DNA of 64,000 bases from Pseudoalteromonas nigrifaciens. Its GTDB lineage: Bacteria > Pseudomonadota > Gammaproteobacteria > Enterobacterales > Alteromonadaceae. The DNA is taken from the NCBI RefSeq assembly GCF_002221505.1, contig NZ_CP011036.1, positions 2,294,001 through 2,358,000 on the forward strand, read 5' to 3'. Positions 50,387-59,497 of this stretch are shown here, piece after piece. The notes under the pieces were generated by a model. The model made no database searches and had not been told where the DNA came from. It saw only the letters and a list, made by a program, of their open reading frames with translations. Positions within the stretch are counted from its first letter, which is position 1. Each line of letters starts with the position of its first letter. Both the position numbers and the translations under genes were made by a program.

Positions 50387-50409
50387 AAAGCTCACCAATG
50401 GTGAGCTTT
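50387..50409 (-). terminator. Terminator of metC
   Basis: AAAGCTCACC-ATT-GGTGAGCTTTTTTTT on the minus strand. Confidence 0.85.
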
Positions 50410-50452
50410 GTAACAATACATTTTAATCTAACAGCATAAATTACATTAAAAA

Positions 50453-51634
50453 TTATAAATGCTGCTTATAAACCTCAAGTGCTTGGCTTAAGTCGTTGAT
50501 TAAATCGTCTACATCTTCAAGGCCTATATGCAAACGAATAACGGGCCCTAAATCCCAACCTGTATCAGAACGCAGTCCTTTCATGGTTAAATTAGCGGTT
50601 ACTAAGCTTTCAAAGCCGCCCCACGAAAAACCCATTTTAAAATAGTGTAGGCTATCTAAAAACGCATCTATGGCAGCCTGATCCCCTGCTTTCATTACTA
50701 TTGAGAACAAACCATTACTGCCATCAAAGTCACGTTTAAAAAATTCATGCCCCGGGCAAGTAGCAAATGCTGGGTGGCGAATATGATCAACAAGCTCATG
50801 TTGCTCAAGCCATGTAGCCACTTCTATTGCTGCTTTTTCGTGTTGATTTAAACGCACAGCCATAGTGCGTAAGCCCCTAAGTGCTAAATATGCATCGTCT
50901 GCGCTAGTGCATTGCCCGAGTAAATAGGAGTTTTCGCGCAAAGTTAGCCAATACTTTTTATTAGCAACAGCCACGCCCATCATTACATCAGAATGGCCTA
51001 CTATATATTTAGTAGCTGCTTGAATACTAATATCAACACCGTGCTCAAGCGGACGATAATGCAAACCGTTGCCATAGGTATTATCAAGCATGGTCATTAT
51101 GTGGTGCTCGTTTGCTACTTTTACCATAGCCGGTACATCTTGAATTTCCATGGTAATAGAGCCCGGCGATTCCAAAAACAATACCTTGGTGTTTGCTTTA
51201 ATGTAGTCTTTAATTCCAGCACCTATAGTAGGTGGGTAATACGTAGTGCTAATACCCAGGCCGGCTAGAATTTTATCGCAAAAATCACGAGTAGGTTCGT
51301 ATACATTATCAACCATTAAAATATGGTCGCCGGTTTTTAAAAACGACAGCAAAGTTTGGCTAATTGCAGCTGCGCCACACGGATAAAGTACACACCCTTC
51401 GCCGCCCTCAAGCTCAGTTATCGCCTCTTGCAGCGCAAAGTGGGTAGTTGTGCCTCTACGGCCATAAAATAAGGTTTTGTCACCACATGTTTTAGCGGCT
51501 TTTTTTAATTCTGCTACTGAGTCAAATACTATGGTTGATGCACGTTGCACAACCGGATTAACTACACCGTGGGTATAGGCTTTTTTACGTCCTGATGTAA
51601 CAAGTTGGGTATTTTTATTGCTTTTGATCGTCAT
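50453..51634 (-). CDS. metC: Cystathionine beta-lyase
   Basis: A 393-residue PLP enzyme of the Cys/Met metabolism fold type I. The PLP lysine is in QAATKYIVGHSDVMMG, LLDNTYGNG is the PLP-binding Asp region, and the start TQLVTSGRKKAYTHGVVNPVVQRASTIVFDS matches MetC. It splits cystathionine to homocysteine, pyruvate and ammonia. It lies two bases after nudC, an unusual coupling of methionine synthesis with NAD/RNA-cap metabolism. Confidence 0.93.
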   Translation of the reverse strand: MTIKSNKNTQLVTSGRKKAYTHGVVNPVVQRASTIVFDSVAELKKAAKTCGDKTLFYGRRGTTTHFALQEAITELEGGEGCVLYPCGAAAISQTLLSFLKTGDHILMVDNVYEPTRDFCDKILAGLGISTTYYPPTIGAGIKDYIKANTKVLFLESPGSITMEIQDVPAMVKVANEHHIMTMLDNTYGNGLHYRPLEHGVDISIQAATKYIVGHSDVMMGVAVANKKYWLTLRENSYLLGQCTSADDAYLALRGLRTMAVRLNQHEKAAIEVATWLEQHELVDHIRHPAFATCPGHEFFKRDFDGSNGLFSIVMKAGDQAAIDAFLDSLHYFKMGFSWGGFESLVTANLTMKGLRSDTGWDLGPVIRLHIGLEDVDDLINDLSQALEVYKQHL

Positions 51635-51636
51635 GC

Positions 51637-52560
51637 TTAATCCTTATTATTTAGCCAGTACTCAATTAAATAGCGAGAAATAGAATCTGTTCTGGGAAGC
51701 TTTAAATGCTCCCCTTCGTCATGCCAATTACCAAACTGGCGTAACTCTTCACGACTAAACCACTTAGCATCGTCAAGTTCGTTTTTATCAACATTAATAT
51801 CTTCTGTAACCGCTTCGGCAAAAAAGCCCAGCATTATTGATGAAGGAAACGGCCAAGGTTGTGATGCAACATAACGTACATTATTTACTTCAATACCCGC
51901 CTCTTCTTTTACCTCACGAGCTACTGCTTGCTCGAGTGTTTCACCGGGATCAACAAAGCCCGCTAACGACGAATACATACCGCTCGCCCACGCAGCTTGA
52001 CGACCTAGTAAACAGCGCTCTACCCCATCGGCAAACACTTTAGTAACCACCATAATTACTGCAGGATCAGTGCGCGGAAAAGTAGGGTGTTTACAGTTTT
52101 CGTTTTCGCATACTCGCGAATGCCCGGCTTCTACTAAATGATTTTTACTGCCGCAACGTCCACAAAAACTATGGGTTGCATGCCAATAACATAAGCCGCG
52201 TGCAAGTGCCGCTATTGAAGCGTATTTAATGGTTACTTGAGGGCCGTATTGGCGTATGTCAACAAACTGTGCGCCGTCAATTAAAGGATCAAGTATGCTG
52301 GTATCTAGCTTAGATACATCAAGAGCAAACACCCCATCTTTTGCATTGTTTAAACCAACAAAAATAGCATTAGTTAAATCTAAATGGGCAACCTGTTGAT
52401 ACGATAAATAACTAACTTTTGGGGTATCTTTAATAAATAAGGTTTGATTATTTTTAACTAAAACCCACTTACTTTGCGCCGACATATGCGCTTTAAGCCA
52501 TGCTGGGTCGTTACGAAAATTTGAGCCTCTGTCTAGTGGCATGTTGCTGTAATGAAGCAT
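51637..52560 (-). CDS. nudC: NAD(H) diphosphatase NudC
   Basis: A 307-residue Nudix hydrolase that cleaves NADH and removes NAD caps from RNA. A four-cysteine zinc ribbon (CGRCGSKN ... CENENC) precedes the Nudix box GFVDPGETLEQAVAREVKEEAGIEV and the NudC signature SQPWPFPSSIMLGF. Length is a little above the E. coli enzyme (257) because of the N-terminal domain. First gene of a pair with metC. Confidence 0.95.
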   Translation of the reverse strand: MLHYSNMPLDRGSNFRNDPAWLKAHMSAQSKWVLVKNNQTLFIKDTPKVSYLSYQQVAHLDLTNAIFVGLNNAKDGVFALDVSKLDTSILDPLIDGAQFVDIRQYGPQVTIKYASIAALARGLCYWHATHSFCGRCGSKNHLVEAGHSRVCENENCKHPTFPRTDPAVIMVVTKVFADGVERCLLGRQAAWASGMYSSLAGFVDPGETLEQAVAREVKEEAGIEVNNVRYVASQPWPFPSSIMLGFFAEAVTEDINVDKNELDDAKWFSREELRQFGNWHDEGEHLKLPRTDSISRYLIEYWLNNKD

Positions 52561-52638
52561 TTAAATCCTTAGGTACACGTTATGTTTTAAAATTACCATA
52601 ACCCTTTAGTAAACCCAATTTATTAGCGCGATAAAAAA

Positions 52639-52653
52639 AGCCTAAAATAGGCT
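52639..52653 (-). terminator. Weak terminator downstream of NYN gene
   Basis: AGCCTA-TTT-TAGGCT then TTTTTTT on the minus strand, about 100 bases after the NYN stop codon. Confidence 0.5.
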
Positions 52654-52751
52654 CAATTGCTATATAACACTGCAGTATTAAAAAGTCTCATGTTGCAGGG
52701 GCTAATAGCCTATGTGAGTGTTATTTTTTTGGCTATTTAGTAAACCTTGAT

Positions 52752-53255
52752 TTAAAGCAAAAATGTATTGTCGATTAAATGAAATTGCTCAGCACTTTGT
52801 TTTAATGCCTCTGCGGTTAACCTATCAGCGCCATATACATCACACGGAACATTATATTGGCTTTTTAAATGCCCCAACAATAAAGCAAAGTCGCCATCAC
52901 CAGAGAGTAAAATAACTTTATCAAGGTTTTTACCATGCTCAAGCATATCAATGGTTATACCCACATCCCAGTCGCCTTTGGCACTGCCATCGCGGCGTTG
53001 AATAAATGGCTTAAGTTTTACCTCAAAACCAATTGCACGCAAAATATTTTGAAACTGGCTTTGTTTTTCATCCCCTCGGTAAATTGCATAAGCAAACGCA
53101 CATTCAATATTATATTGCTGCGCCATAACTCGCCAAAATGCGTTGTAATCAAAGTTTTTTCCGTAACTTTCACGGCAAGTGTAATAAATATTTTGTACAT
53201 CGACAAAAATACCTACACGGGGTTTGGTATTTTGCAGCTCGTGTTGTGAAGTCAT
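52752..53255 (-). CDS. NYN-domain (LabA/DUF88) putative RNase
   Basis: A 167-residue PIN-like NYN nuclease-fold protein. Conserved acidic residues are in VGIFVDVQNIYY, AKGDWDVGITIDML and VILLSGDGDFALLLGHLK, in the correct order for LabA-type proteins. No DNA- or RNA-binding extension is present. It is divergent from the SatD-like gene across a 150-base region that holds two large palindromes, so the palindromes may control both sides. Confidence 0.85.
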   Translation of the reverse strand: MTSQHELQNTKPRVGIFVDVQNIYYTCRESYGKNFDYNAFWRVMAQQYNIECAFAYAIYRGDEKQSQFQNILRAIGFEVKLKPFIQRRDGSAKGDWDVGITIDMLEHGKNLDKVILLSGDGDFALLLGHLKSQYNVPCDVYGADRLTAEALKQSAEQFHLIDNTFLL

Positions 53256-53327
53256 TTAATTTCCTAATCAGGATTTATAGTAATGGCGTGGTGCTATTAA
53301 AATAAGTGTACCTTGCATTTTTTATTT

Positions 53328-53375
53328 AAGTAACCTAAATTGGTTACTTAACTCCATGTAACCAATTTAGGTTAC
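53328..53375. promoter_or_regulatory. Double mirror-image palindrome, putative operator
   Basis: GTAACCTAAATTGGTTAC (53330-53347) is followed ten bases later by its exact reverse complement GTAACCAATTTAGGTTAC (53358-53375). Each half has GTAACC/GGTTAC arms, so it is itself a palindrome. The pair could bind a dimeric or tetrameric regulator, or form a hairpin. It lies about 30 bases before the SatD-like start codon. Confidence 0.65.
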
Positions 53376-53405
53376 ATTTTAAAAAGTAACTATTTCGAGG
53401 CTCAT

Positions 53406-54029
53406 ATGATTGGTGTGATCAGCGGCGACATTATTAAATCGCAAACTATTCCTCAGCAGCAGTACGATGCCATGCTTTATCAGCTAGAGCAAAGCCTAAG
53501 AAGTATTACCACACAGCGCACTCATTGGAATATATACCGAGGCGATGCCTTTCAATTACAGTTAAACAACCCAGAGCAATTATTTAAAACCGCTATTTTA
53601 GTGTATTTACACTTAAAAGCATCGGGGTATGAACTACGCCAAAGTATGGCTTTAGGGAAAATAGATAATCCGCGCAGCGATATAAAAACCGCAACCGGCT
53701 CTGCCTTTACTCTCTCTGGGCAAGGGCTAGATAAAATAGCCAATCAACGCTTTATTATTAATATTGCAGAGCAACAACTCGATGAGAGCTTAAGCCTTAA
53801 TCTAGCCTTTGTAGATGTGTTACTCACTAAAATTACGCTAAAGCAGGCCAATGCCTTGTATGTGTACTTAACTAAAGCCGACAACAGCCATGCCGCTGTA
53901 GCTAAAGAGCTAAAAACAAGCCGGGAGAATGTTACTAAATTGCTTAATTTAGCGCATTACCAACTAATAGAGCGTTTTATTAAATACACTCAGCAATGTA
54001 TCCAAAAAATAATCGCAGGAAGTAAATAA
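53406..54029 (+). CDS. SatD-like protein with C-terminal helix-turn-helix
   Basis: A 207-residue soluble protein. The start VISGDIIKS and the later YRGDAFQL fit the SatD family (PF16264), whose biochemical role is unknown. Two Asp (8 and 47) in 'GDI..S' and 'RGDaFq' are spaced as in the metal-binding Asp pair of class III nucleotide cyclases, and SMALGKI...TGSAF.LSGQGLDKI resembles the later cyclase segment, which I infer by eye. Residues 160-190 (SHAAVAKELKTSRENVTKLLN) look like a sigma-4-type HTH. GAGG precedes the ATG. The stop overlaps the next gene (TAATG). Confidence 0.65.
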   Translation: MIGVISGDIIKSQTIPQQQYDAMLYQLEQSLRSITTQRTHWNIYRGDAFQLQLNNPEQLFKTAILVYLHLKASGYELRQSMALGKIDNPRSDIKTATGSAFTLSGQGLDKIANQRFIINIAEQQLDESLSLNLAFVDVLLTKITLKQANALYVYLTKADNSHAAVAKELKTSRENVTKLLNLAHYQLIERFIKYTQQCIQKIIAGSK

Positions 54030-54772
54030 TGGCATTTTCACTCTTACTCGTTGCCCTTATTATTGGCCACCTACTCGCCGATTTTTACTGGCAACCCATG
54101 AGCTGGGTAAACGACAGAAACACCCGCCACTTTAAAGCAAAAAAACTTTACTACCATGTATTAGTTCACGGCGTGACTAGCGCACTAATTATTACGCTTT
54201 GGGAGTATACCTTTGGCTGGCAACAACTGAGTAGCGTATTTCTTGCCACCAGTATTATCGTGATTAGCCACTACTTTATTGATATTGCAAAATCGTACTC
54301 TAATAAAGGCGTAGTGCCTTTTTTATTCGACCAAATTGCACATATCATCATTATTATTGCGATAAGTATTTGGCTAACTGACAATCTGCAGTTTACTAAC
54401 AGTGTAATGGCGCTATTAACCAACTCAAAAGCGCTGTGGGTTATAGCTGGTTACCTCATTATTTTAAATCCCAGTGCCGTATTTATAAGAATGATGTTAG
54501 AGCGTATAACCAACCACTTTTCAAGTGATGGTAGCCTGCCCTTAGCTGGACAAAGTATTGGCATGCTTGAAAGAGTACTGATGCTGACGTTTATCTTATT
54601 AGATCAGTTTGCAGGGCTAGGGTTTTTAATTGCCGCTAAATCTGTATTTAGATTTGGCGATTTAAGTGCCAGTAAAGATAAAAAGCTCACCGAATATGTA
54701 ATGCTAGGCACACTACTTAGCGTAAGTGTTACCTTATTTGTAGGATTAGGAATTAATTACTTAATCAGCTAG
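54029..54772 (+). CDS. DUF3307 membrane protein
   Basis: A 247-residue integral membrane protein. The N-terminus LLVALIIGHLLADFYWQPMSWVNDRNTRHFKAKKLYYHVLVHGVTSALII is the DUF3307 domain, with its HLLADF and H..VH motifs. About five to six membrane segments extend past the usual ~120-residue domain. It overlaps the SatD-like gene by one base, so the two are likely made together. Function is unknown. Confidence 0.8.
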   Translation: MAFSLLLVALIIGHLLADFYWQPMSWVNDRNTRHFKAKKLYYHVLVHGVTSALIITLWEYTFGWQQLSSVFLATSIIVISHYFIDIAKSYSNKGVVPFLFDQIAHIIIIIAISIWLTDNLQFTNSVMALLTNSKALWVIAGYLIILNPSAVFIRMMLERITNHFSSDGSLPLAGQSIGMLERVLMLTFILLDQFAGLGFLIAAKSVFRFGDLSASKDKKLTEYVMLGTLLSVSVTLFVGLGINYLIS

Positions 54773-54814
54773 CCTGTAATAATAGCAAAGCATACACACT
54801 AAAAAATCCCCATT

Positions 54815-54854
54815 AAAAAACGCGCTACTTGTAAAGCAAGTAAGCGCGTTTTTT
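54815..54854. terminator. Bidirectional terminator (DUF3307 / rhlE)
   Basis: AAAAAACGCGCT...CAAGT..AGCGCGTTTTTT hairpin between convergent genes. Confidence 0.9.
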
Positions 54855-54876
54855 GTCTCAGCGTTTAAAAGTATTA

Positions 54877-56277
54877 TTAATCGTTGTTACTTGGACGACG
54901 ACGGCGCTGAGTATTACCACCAACAGATTCGCGTTTTGCCCATGGGCTTTGCGCTTTATCATCCGTTTTAGCTACTGGCTTTTTAGAACCGCCTCTGCGC
55001 GCACCCGTACCGTTTCCGCCATTATTAGGCTTTTTATTATTTGGCTTGCTGCTGTCAGATTTAGGCTTATTAAATGGCTGATTGGTCTTTTTAGCTTTTT
55101 TAGGAGCGATTGGACGAGCATCTAAGTCGCGCTCTGGTACTGGGTTAACCGGCTCAAAACCTTCTTCGGTAGCACGAGGAATAAGCTCACCAATAAAGCG
55201 CTCAATGCCGTATAAATCCACTGCATCTTCCGTGGTTACAAACGAAATTGCATGGCCCGATGCACCGGCGCGGCCAGTACGGCCAATTCGATGCACATAA
55301 TCTTCGTATACGTTTGGTAAGTCGTAGTTAACAACATGCGGTAATTCCACAATATCTAAACCACGGGCAACAATATCGGTTGCAACTAACACACGTACTT
55401 CACCGCTTTTAAAGCCATCAAGGGCTTTAACACGTGCGCCTTGCGATTTATTGCCATGAATAGCCGCGCCAACAATATCATCGCGCTCTAGTTGTTTAAC
55501 TAAGCGGTTTGCGCCGTGCTTAGTACGGCTAAATACTAATACTTGCTGCCAATCGTTAGTACGAATTAGGTGGCTTAATAACGCTGTTTTACGTGGTTTA
55601 TCTACCGCGTAAACACACTGAGTAACGCTTTTAGCTGTGGTGTTTTTTGCAGCAACAGAAATTTCAACCGGATCGTTTATCAACCCTTTTGCCAGTGCAC
55701 GAATTTCGTCAGAAAAGGTTGCCGAAAACATTAAGTTTTGACGTTTTGCAGGCATTTTTGCAATCAGGCGTTTAATATCATGAATAAAGCCCATGTCGAG
55801 CATGCGATCAGCTTCGTCAAGAACTAGTACTTCAACACTATCAAACTTAACCGCATTTTGATTATGTAAATCGATTAGGCGCCCTGGAGTTGCCACTAAA
55901 ATATCAACCCCTTTGCGCAAACGCTGCATTTGTGGGTTAATTTTAACGCCACCGTAAACTACAAACGAGCTTACATTTGAATGCTTTGCGTACTCTTCAA
56001 CATTTTCACTAACTTGCAAAGCAAGCTCACGTGTTGGCGTTAAAATAAGTGCACGCACATGGTTACTTTTAGCTTTAGGACCGCTAGACAAACGCTCAAT
56101 AAGTGGCAGTGTAAAACCCGCTGTTTTACCTGTTCCTGTTTGCGCTGCTGCCATCACATCACGACGCTCAATAATCGCCGGAATTGCTTGAGCCTGAATT
56201 GGCGTTGGCGTTTCATAGCCCTTCTCTAAAACCGCATTAACTAAAGACTGTGATAAACCTAAACCTTCAAAACTCAT
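54877..56277 (-). CDS. rhlE: DEAD-box RNA helicase RhlE-type
   Basis: A 466-residue ATP-dependent RNA helicase. Q motif and motif I ([21 protein letters not shown]), [12 protein letters not shown] in [30 protein letters not shown] and [10 protein letters not shown] are all present. The last ~90 residues are a basic tail rich in Lys, Asn, Gly and Pro, typical for RhlE of cold-water gammaproteobacteria and probably RNA-binding. Monocistronic. Confidence 0.93.
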   Translation of the reverse strand: MSFEGLGLSQSLVNAVLEKGYETPTPIQAQAIPAIIERRDVMAAAQTGTGKTAGFTLPLIERLSSGPKAKSNHVRALILTPTRELALQVSENVEEYAKHSNVSSFVVYGGVKINPQMQRLRKGVDILVATPGRLIDLHNQNAVKFDSVEVLVLDEADRMLDMGFIHDIKRLIAKMPAKRQNLMFSATFSDEIRALAKGLINDPVEISVAAKNTTAKSVTQCVYAVDKPRKTALLSHLIRTNDWQQVLVFSRTKHGANRLVKQLERDDIVGAAIHGNKSQGARVKALDGFKSGEVRVLVATDIVARGLDIVELPHVVNYDLPNVYEDYVHRIGRTGRAGASGHAISFVTTEDAVDLYGIERFIGELIPRATEEGFEPVNPVPERDLDARPIAPKKAKKTNQPFNKPKSDSSKPNNKKPNNGGNGTGARRGGSKKPVAKTDDKAQSPWAKRESVGGNTQRRRRPSNND

Positions 56278-56427
56278 ATAAACTCTCTTTTAAATAAGGC
56301 TAAACTAGCCAGTTGCGCGCATTATACCTATAACCTGCAATATTGCATAAAAATATTCACATCCAACTTTTAGTACTCATTTTTTGCTACTATTAACTAC
56401 CGCTAAAAATAAATTAAAGAGTTACTT

Positions 56428-56850
56428 ATGAGCTTAAAAACCCAAGCAAACCAAATAACTTTAGTTGAGTGTTTACATAATGTAGAGACTAAGCGGGAAG
56501 ATGAGGCGAAAACATTACTCGCCCTATTTACAAAAGTCACTAATGAGCAAGCCGTTGTATGGGGTAAGGATATTATTGGCTTTGGCCACTACACCTATAA
56601 ACATAACTCTGGCAGCAGTGAAAAATGGCCACTCACTGGCTTTTCCCCGCGTAAAACCAAGCTGTGTATTTATATAATGCCCGGCTTTGAAGATGAGACG
56701 ATTAAAACCCTACTTAACCAGTTAGGAAAGCACAGTTTAGGTAAAAGCTGTTTATATATTACAAACCTAGCTAAAGTGGATTTAACGATACTCGCGCAGA
56801 TTATTACAAGGTCACTCAACATTATGCAGCAGCGCTACCCGCAGTTATAA
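56428..56850 (+). CDS. DUF1801 (YdhG-like) protein
   Basis: A 140-residue soluble protein. The order AVVWGKDIIGFGHYTYKHNSGSSEKWPLTGFSPRKTKLCIYIMPGF is characteristic of DUF1801. No function is established. AAAGAG before the ATG; it ends 6 bases before a terminator shared with the convergent oxygenase gene. Confidence 0.85.
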   Translation: MSLKTQANQITLVECLHNVETKREDEAKTLLALFTKVTNEQAVVWGKDIIGFGHYTYKHNSGSSEKWPLTGFSPRKTKLCIYIMPGFEDETIKTLLNQLGKHSLGKSCLYITNLAKVDLTILAQIITRSLNIMQQRYPQL

Positions 56851-56855
56851 AACGC

Positions 56856-56882
56856 AAAAAACGGCTAAAAAGCCGTTTTTTT
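56856..56882. terminator. Bidirectional terminator
   Basis: AAAAAACGGCT-AAAA-AGCCGTTTTTTT. Confidence 0.9.
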
Positions 56883-56901
56883 ATATCGCGATATTTACTA
56901 G

Positions 56902-57741
56902 TTACTTAACGCCAAGCTCACGTAAACGCTCTTGCAAGTAACTATCAGCAGTATAGCGCTCTGATAACACCACATCTGGGCGAGGGTGTAAGAATAGTGG
57001 TAATGAAATACGCGACTTACTAGACGCTTTACCTGTTGGGTTAATTACCCGATGAATTGTTGAAGGGAAATAACCACCCGACGCTTCTTGTAGCATGTCA
57101 CCAATATTAATGATCAAGCAACCAAAATCAGAAGGAACATCTAACCAACCGCCTTCGGTATTTTTAACTTGTAAACCCGGTTCATTAGAAGCAGGTAATA
57201 CAGTTAGCAAGTTAATATCGCCATGCGCAGCTGCACGAATAGCACCTGGCTCTTCATCGCCGGTCATTGGTGGGTAATGTAAAATACGCAGCAATGTTTG
57301 CTCAGAATTAGCAATCATATCTTTTAAGTCAATCGAAAATTTAGCACGCACATCTGCTGGTGCTTCTGCTTGTACCCAACTTAAAAGCGTTGCTGCAAAC
57401 TCATTAGCTAAACGATAGTACTCACGTATGTCTGCTTCTAACTGGGCAGGTACACGGCCTTTAGGATAAACATGGAAATACTCTTTAATGTCTTTAACTT
57501 TACAGCCTTTTGCCACTTCAGATACCGAAGGCGGAAAATAGCCATCTTGGGTGTCTTTAGAAAATAAAAAGTCCTGCTTTTGATCTGAGTTAAAAAAGTC
57601 TTGCCAATTTTTATAAATAGACTCAACTAAAGATTGCGGAATTGGATGGTTTTTTAATACCCCAAAGCCGGTATTTCTTAATGATTCAACAAATTGAGCA
57701 GCCGCATTGTCCGCTTTATAATCAACAGTAGGTAATTGCAT
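56902..57741 (-). CDS. 2-oxoglutarate/Fe(II)-dependent dioxygenase, isopenicillin-N-synthase-like
   Basis: A 279-residue cytosolic oxygenase. The DIOX_N-like start LPTVDYKADNAAAQFVESLRNTGFGVLKNHPIP and the iron facial triad His-x-Asp (AAHGDINLLTVLP) and His (STIHRVINP) are present, with Arg-x-Ser (KSRISLPLF) for 2-oxoglutarate. Substrate unknown. A penicillin biosynthesis role is not supported by any neighbour. Confidence 0.88.
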   Translation of the reverse strand: MQLPTVDYKADNAAAQFVESLRNTGFGVLKNHPIPQSLVESIYKNWQDFFNSDQKQDFLFSKDTQDGYFPPSVSEVAKGCKVKDIKEYFHVYPKGRVPAQLEADIREYYRLANEFAATLLSWVQAEAPADVRAKFSIDLKDMIANSEQTLLRILHYPPMTGDEEPGAIRAAAHGDINLLTVLPASNEPGLQVKNTEGGWLDVPSDFGCLIINIGDMLQEASGGYFPSTIHRVINPTGKASSKSRISLPLFLHPRPDVVLSERYTADSYLQERLRELGVK

Positions 57742-57865
57742 TGTACATTCCAGTGAATAGGTTGTGAGAGATCATTTACATTATAGAGGTAGATTACTCT
57801 ATTTAAGCAGCAAAGCCTGTATTATTACCACCGTGAGGATAGACAAACAGCCCTAAAATCATAAG

Positions 57866-57877
57866 GACATATGTCCG
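57866..57877. promoter_or_regulatory. Perfect 12-bp palindrome upstream of the hydrolase-OsmC gene
   Basis: GGACATATGTCC is in the 275-base divergent region between the oxygenase and hydrolase-OsmC genes. Otherwise this region shows nothing recognisable. Confidence 0.35.
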
Positions 57878-58017
57878 CACCTTGGCTAGGTGAGCAATCG
57901 AGTTGATCTTAATCAAATTATAAATAAAGATTGAAATAACATCACTTCGCACCTATCTCTGAACTATGATAGTAATGTTTATTATTTTGTACTTAAATTT
58001 AAGTATTAAGGCTTCTC

Positions 58018-59220
58018 ATGCGACAAAAAGTATCTTTTAAAAGTGGTGATTTAAAATTGGCAGGACAACTTGAACTGCCCTCTGGTGAAATTAAATTTTA
58101 CGCCCTATTCGCACACTGTTTTACCTGTGGCAAAGATATAGCGGCGGCAACACGTATCAGCCGTGCACTCACACAACAAGGGATTGCAGTATTACGATTT
58201 GATTTTACCGGCTTAGGTAATAGCGATGGCGACTTTGCCAATAGTAATTTCTCATCTAATATTCAAGACTTAGTAGCGGCCGCTAATCACCTGCGTGAAC
58301 ATTTTGGTGCGCCGCAGCTACTTATAGGCCACAGCTTAGGTGGAGCAGCAGTGCTGGCCGCTGCAGAGCACATACCAGAAGTATCGGCAATTACTACCAT
58401 AGGTGCGCCGTCAGATGCACAACACGTAGCACACAACTTTAAAGCCCACCTAGATGAAATTAACGCAGCTGGCGAAGCTAAAGTAAATTTAGCAGGCCGC
58501 GAGTTCACTATTAAAAAACAATTTATAGACGATATAGCTAAGTACGATAAAAGCCACATAAGTAAACTTAAGCGCGCATTATTAGTAATGCACTCCCCTA
58601 TTGACGCGACTGTAAATATTAGCGAAGCCGAAAAAATTTACGCATCAGCTAAGCACCCTAAAAGCTTTATTAGCCTAGATAACGCCGATCACTTACTTAC
58701 TAATAAAAACGATGCCGACTACGCAGCAGATATTATTGCCACCTGGGCCAATCGTTATGTAAATTACGATAAAACTAAATATACGGCTAAATTAAATAAT
58801 GGCAGCGTATTAGTAGAAGAAAAAGACCATGTATTTACTCAGCACGTAAGCACCAAAGAGCATACTTGGCTTGCCGATGAGCCACTAAAAGCAGGTGGCC
58901 ATAACTTAGGCCCAGATCCGTATGAGCATTTACTCGCGGGGCTTGGCGCATGTACCTCTATGACACTGCGCATGTATGCGAGCCATAAAAAATTACCGTT
59001 GGAGCATGTCAAAGTTGAGCTTGAGCACACTCGCGATTATAAAAAACAAGACGGTGACGCAGAGCAAACCCAAGGTGTTGAAGCTATTACGCGTAAAATC
59101 ACCTTAACGGGCGACTTAACCCCAGAGCAACGCGCGCGCTTACTCGAAATAGCCAATAAATGCCCAGTGCATAAAACCCTGCACAATAACCCGCTGGTGA
59201 TAAGTGAATTGGTAGAGTAA
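58018..59220 (+). CDS. Alpha/beta hydrolase - OsmC fusion protein
   Basis: A 400-residue bifunctional protein. Residues 1-250 are an alpha/beta hydrolase with nucleophile elbow GHSLGGAA (Ser~108), Asp in MHSPIDATV and His in NADHLLT. Residues 270-400 are an OsmC/Ohr-type peroxiredoxin-like domain with both Cys: [13 protein letters not shown] and NKCPVHKTL. This fusion is known in proteobacteria and thought to act on organic hydroperoxides or esters. AAGG is six bases before the ATG. Confidence 0.93.
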   Translation: MRQKVSFKSGDLKLAGQLELPSGEIKFYALFAHCFTCGKDIAAATRISRALTQQGIAVLRFDFTGLGNSDGDFANSNFSSNIQDLVAAANHLREHFGAPQLLIGHSLGGAAVLAAAEHIPEVSAITTIGAPSDAQHVAHNFKAHLDEINAAGEAKVNLAGREFTIKKQFIDDIAKYDKSHISKLKRALLVMHSPIDATVNISEAEKIYASAKHPKSFISLDNADHLLTNKNDADYAADIIATWANRYVNYDKTKYTAKLNNGSVLVEEKDHVFTQHVSTKEHTWLADEPLKAGGHNLGPDPYEHLLAGLGACTSMTLRMYASHKKLPLEHVKVELEHTRDYKKQDGDAEQTQGVEAITRKITLTGDLTPEQRARLLEIANKCPVHKTLHNNPLVISELVE

Positions 59221-59497
59221 CGTATAATAATTTTAATTCTGTATATAAAATAGCGCAGTTAAAGCTGCGCTATTTTTTCATCTTGTTAAGCTAAATAATT
59301 AATTATTTTAAATGTGTGCGATAATAACCGTCATTGTTCCAATATTTTTAGCAAAAGAATCCATCCATGAAATCATATAATACCATTGCAGAACGAATTG
59401 AAATTTTACAAAGCCGAATCGAAGCCTATAAAGACGAAATTGAAGTATTAAAAGCTGAACCTAAAAGTGATAACGAACGCATTATTTTTAAGTCCTA

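Noticed and set aside
56883..56896. TATCGCGATA near the oxygenase gene as another TCGCGA operator
   Set aside because: Only one half-site, placed right after a terminator and at the 3' end of the oxygenase gene; single TCGCGA hexamers also occur inside genes by chance.
56902..57741. Penicillin biosynthesis gene
   Set aside because: Only the general isopenicillin-N-synthase-like oxygenase fold is shared; no ACV synthetase or other beta-lactam gene is present.
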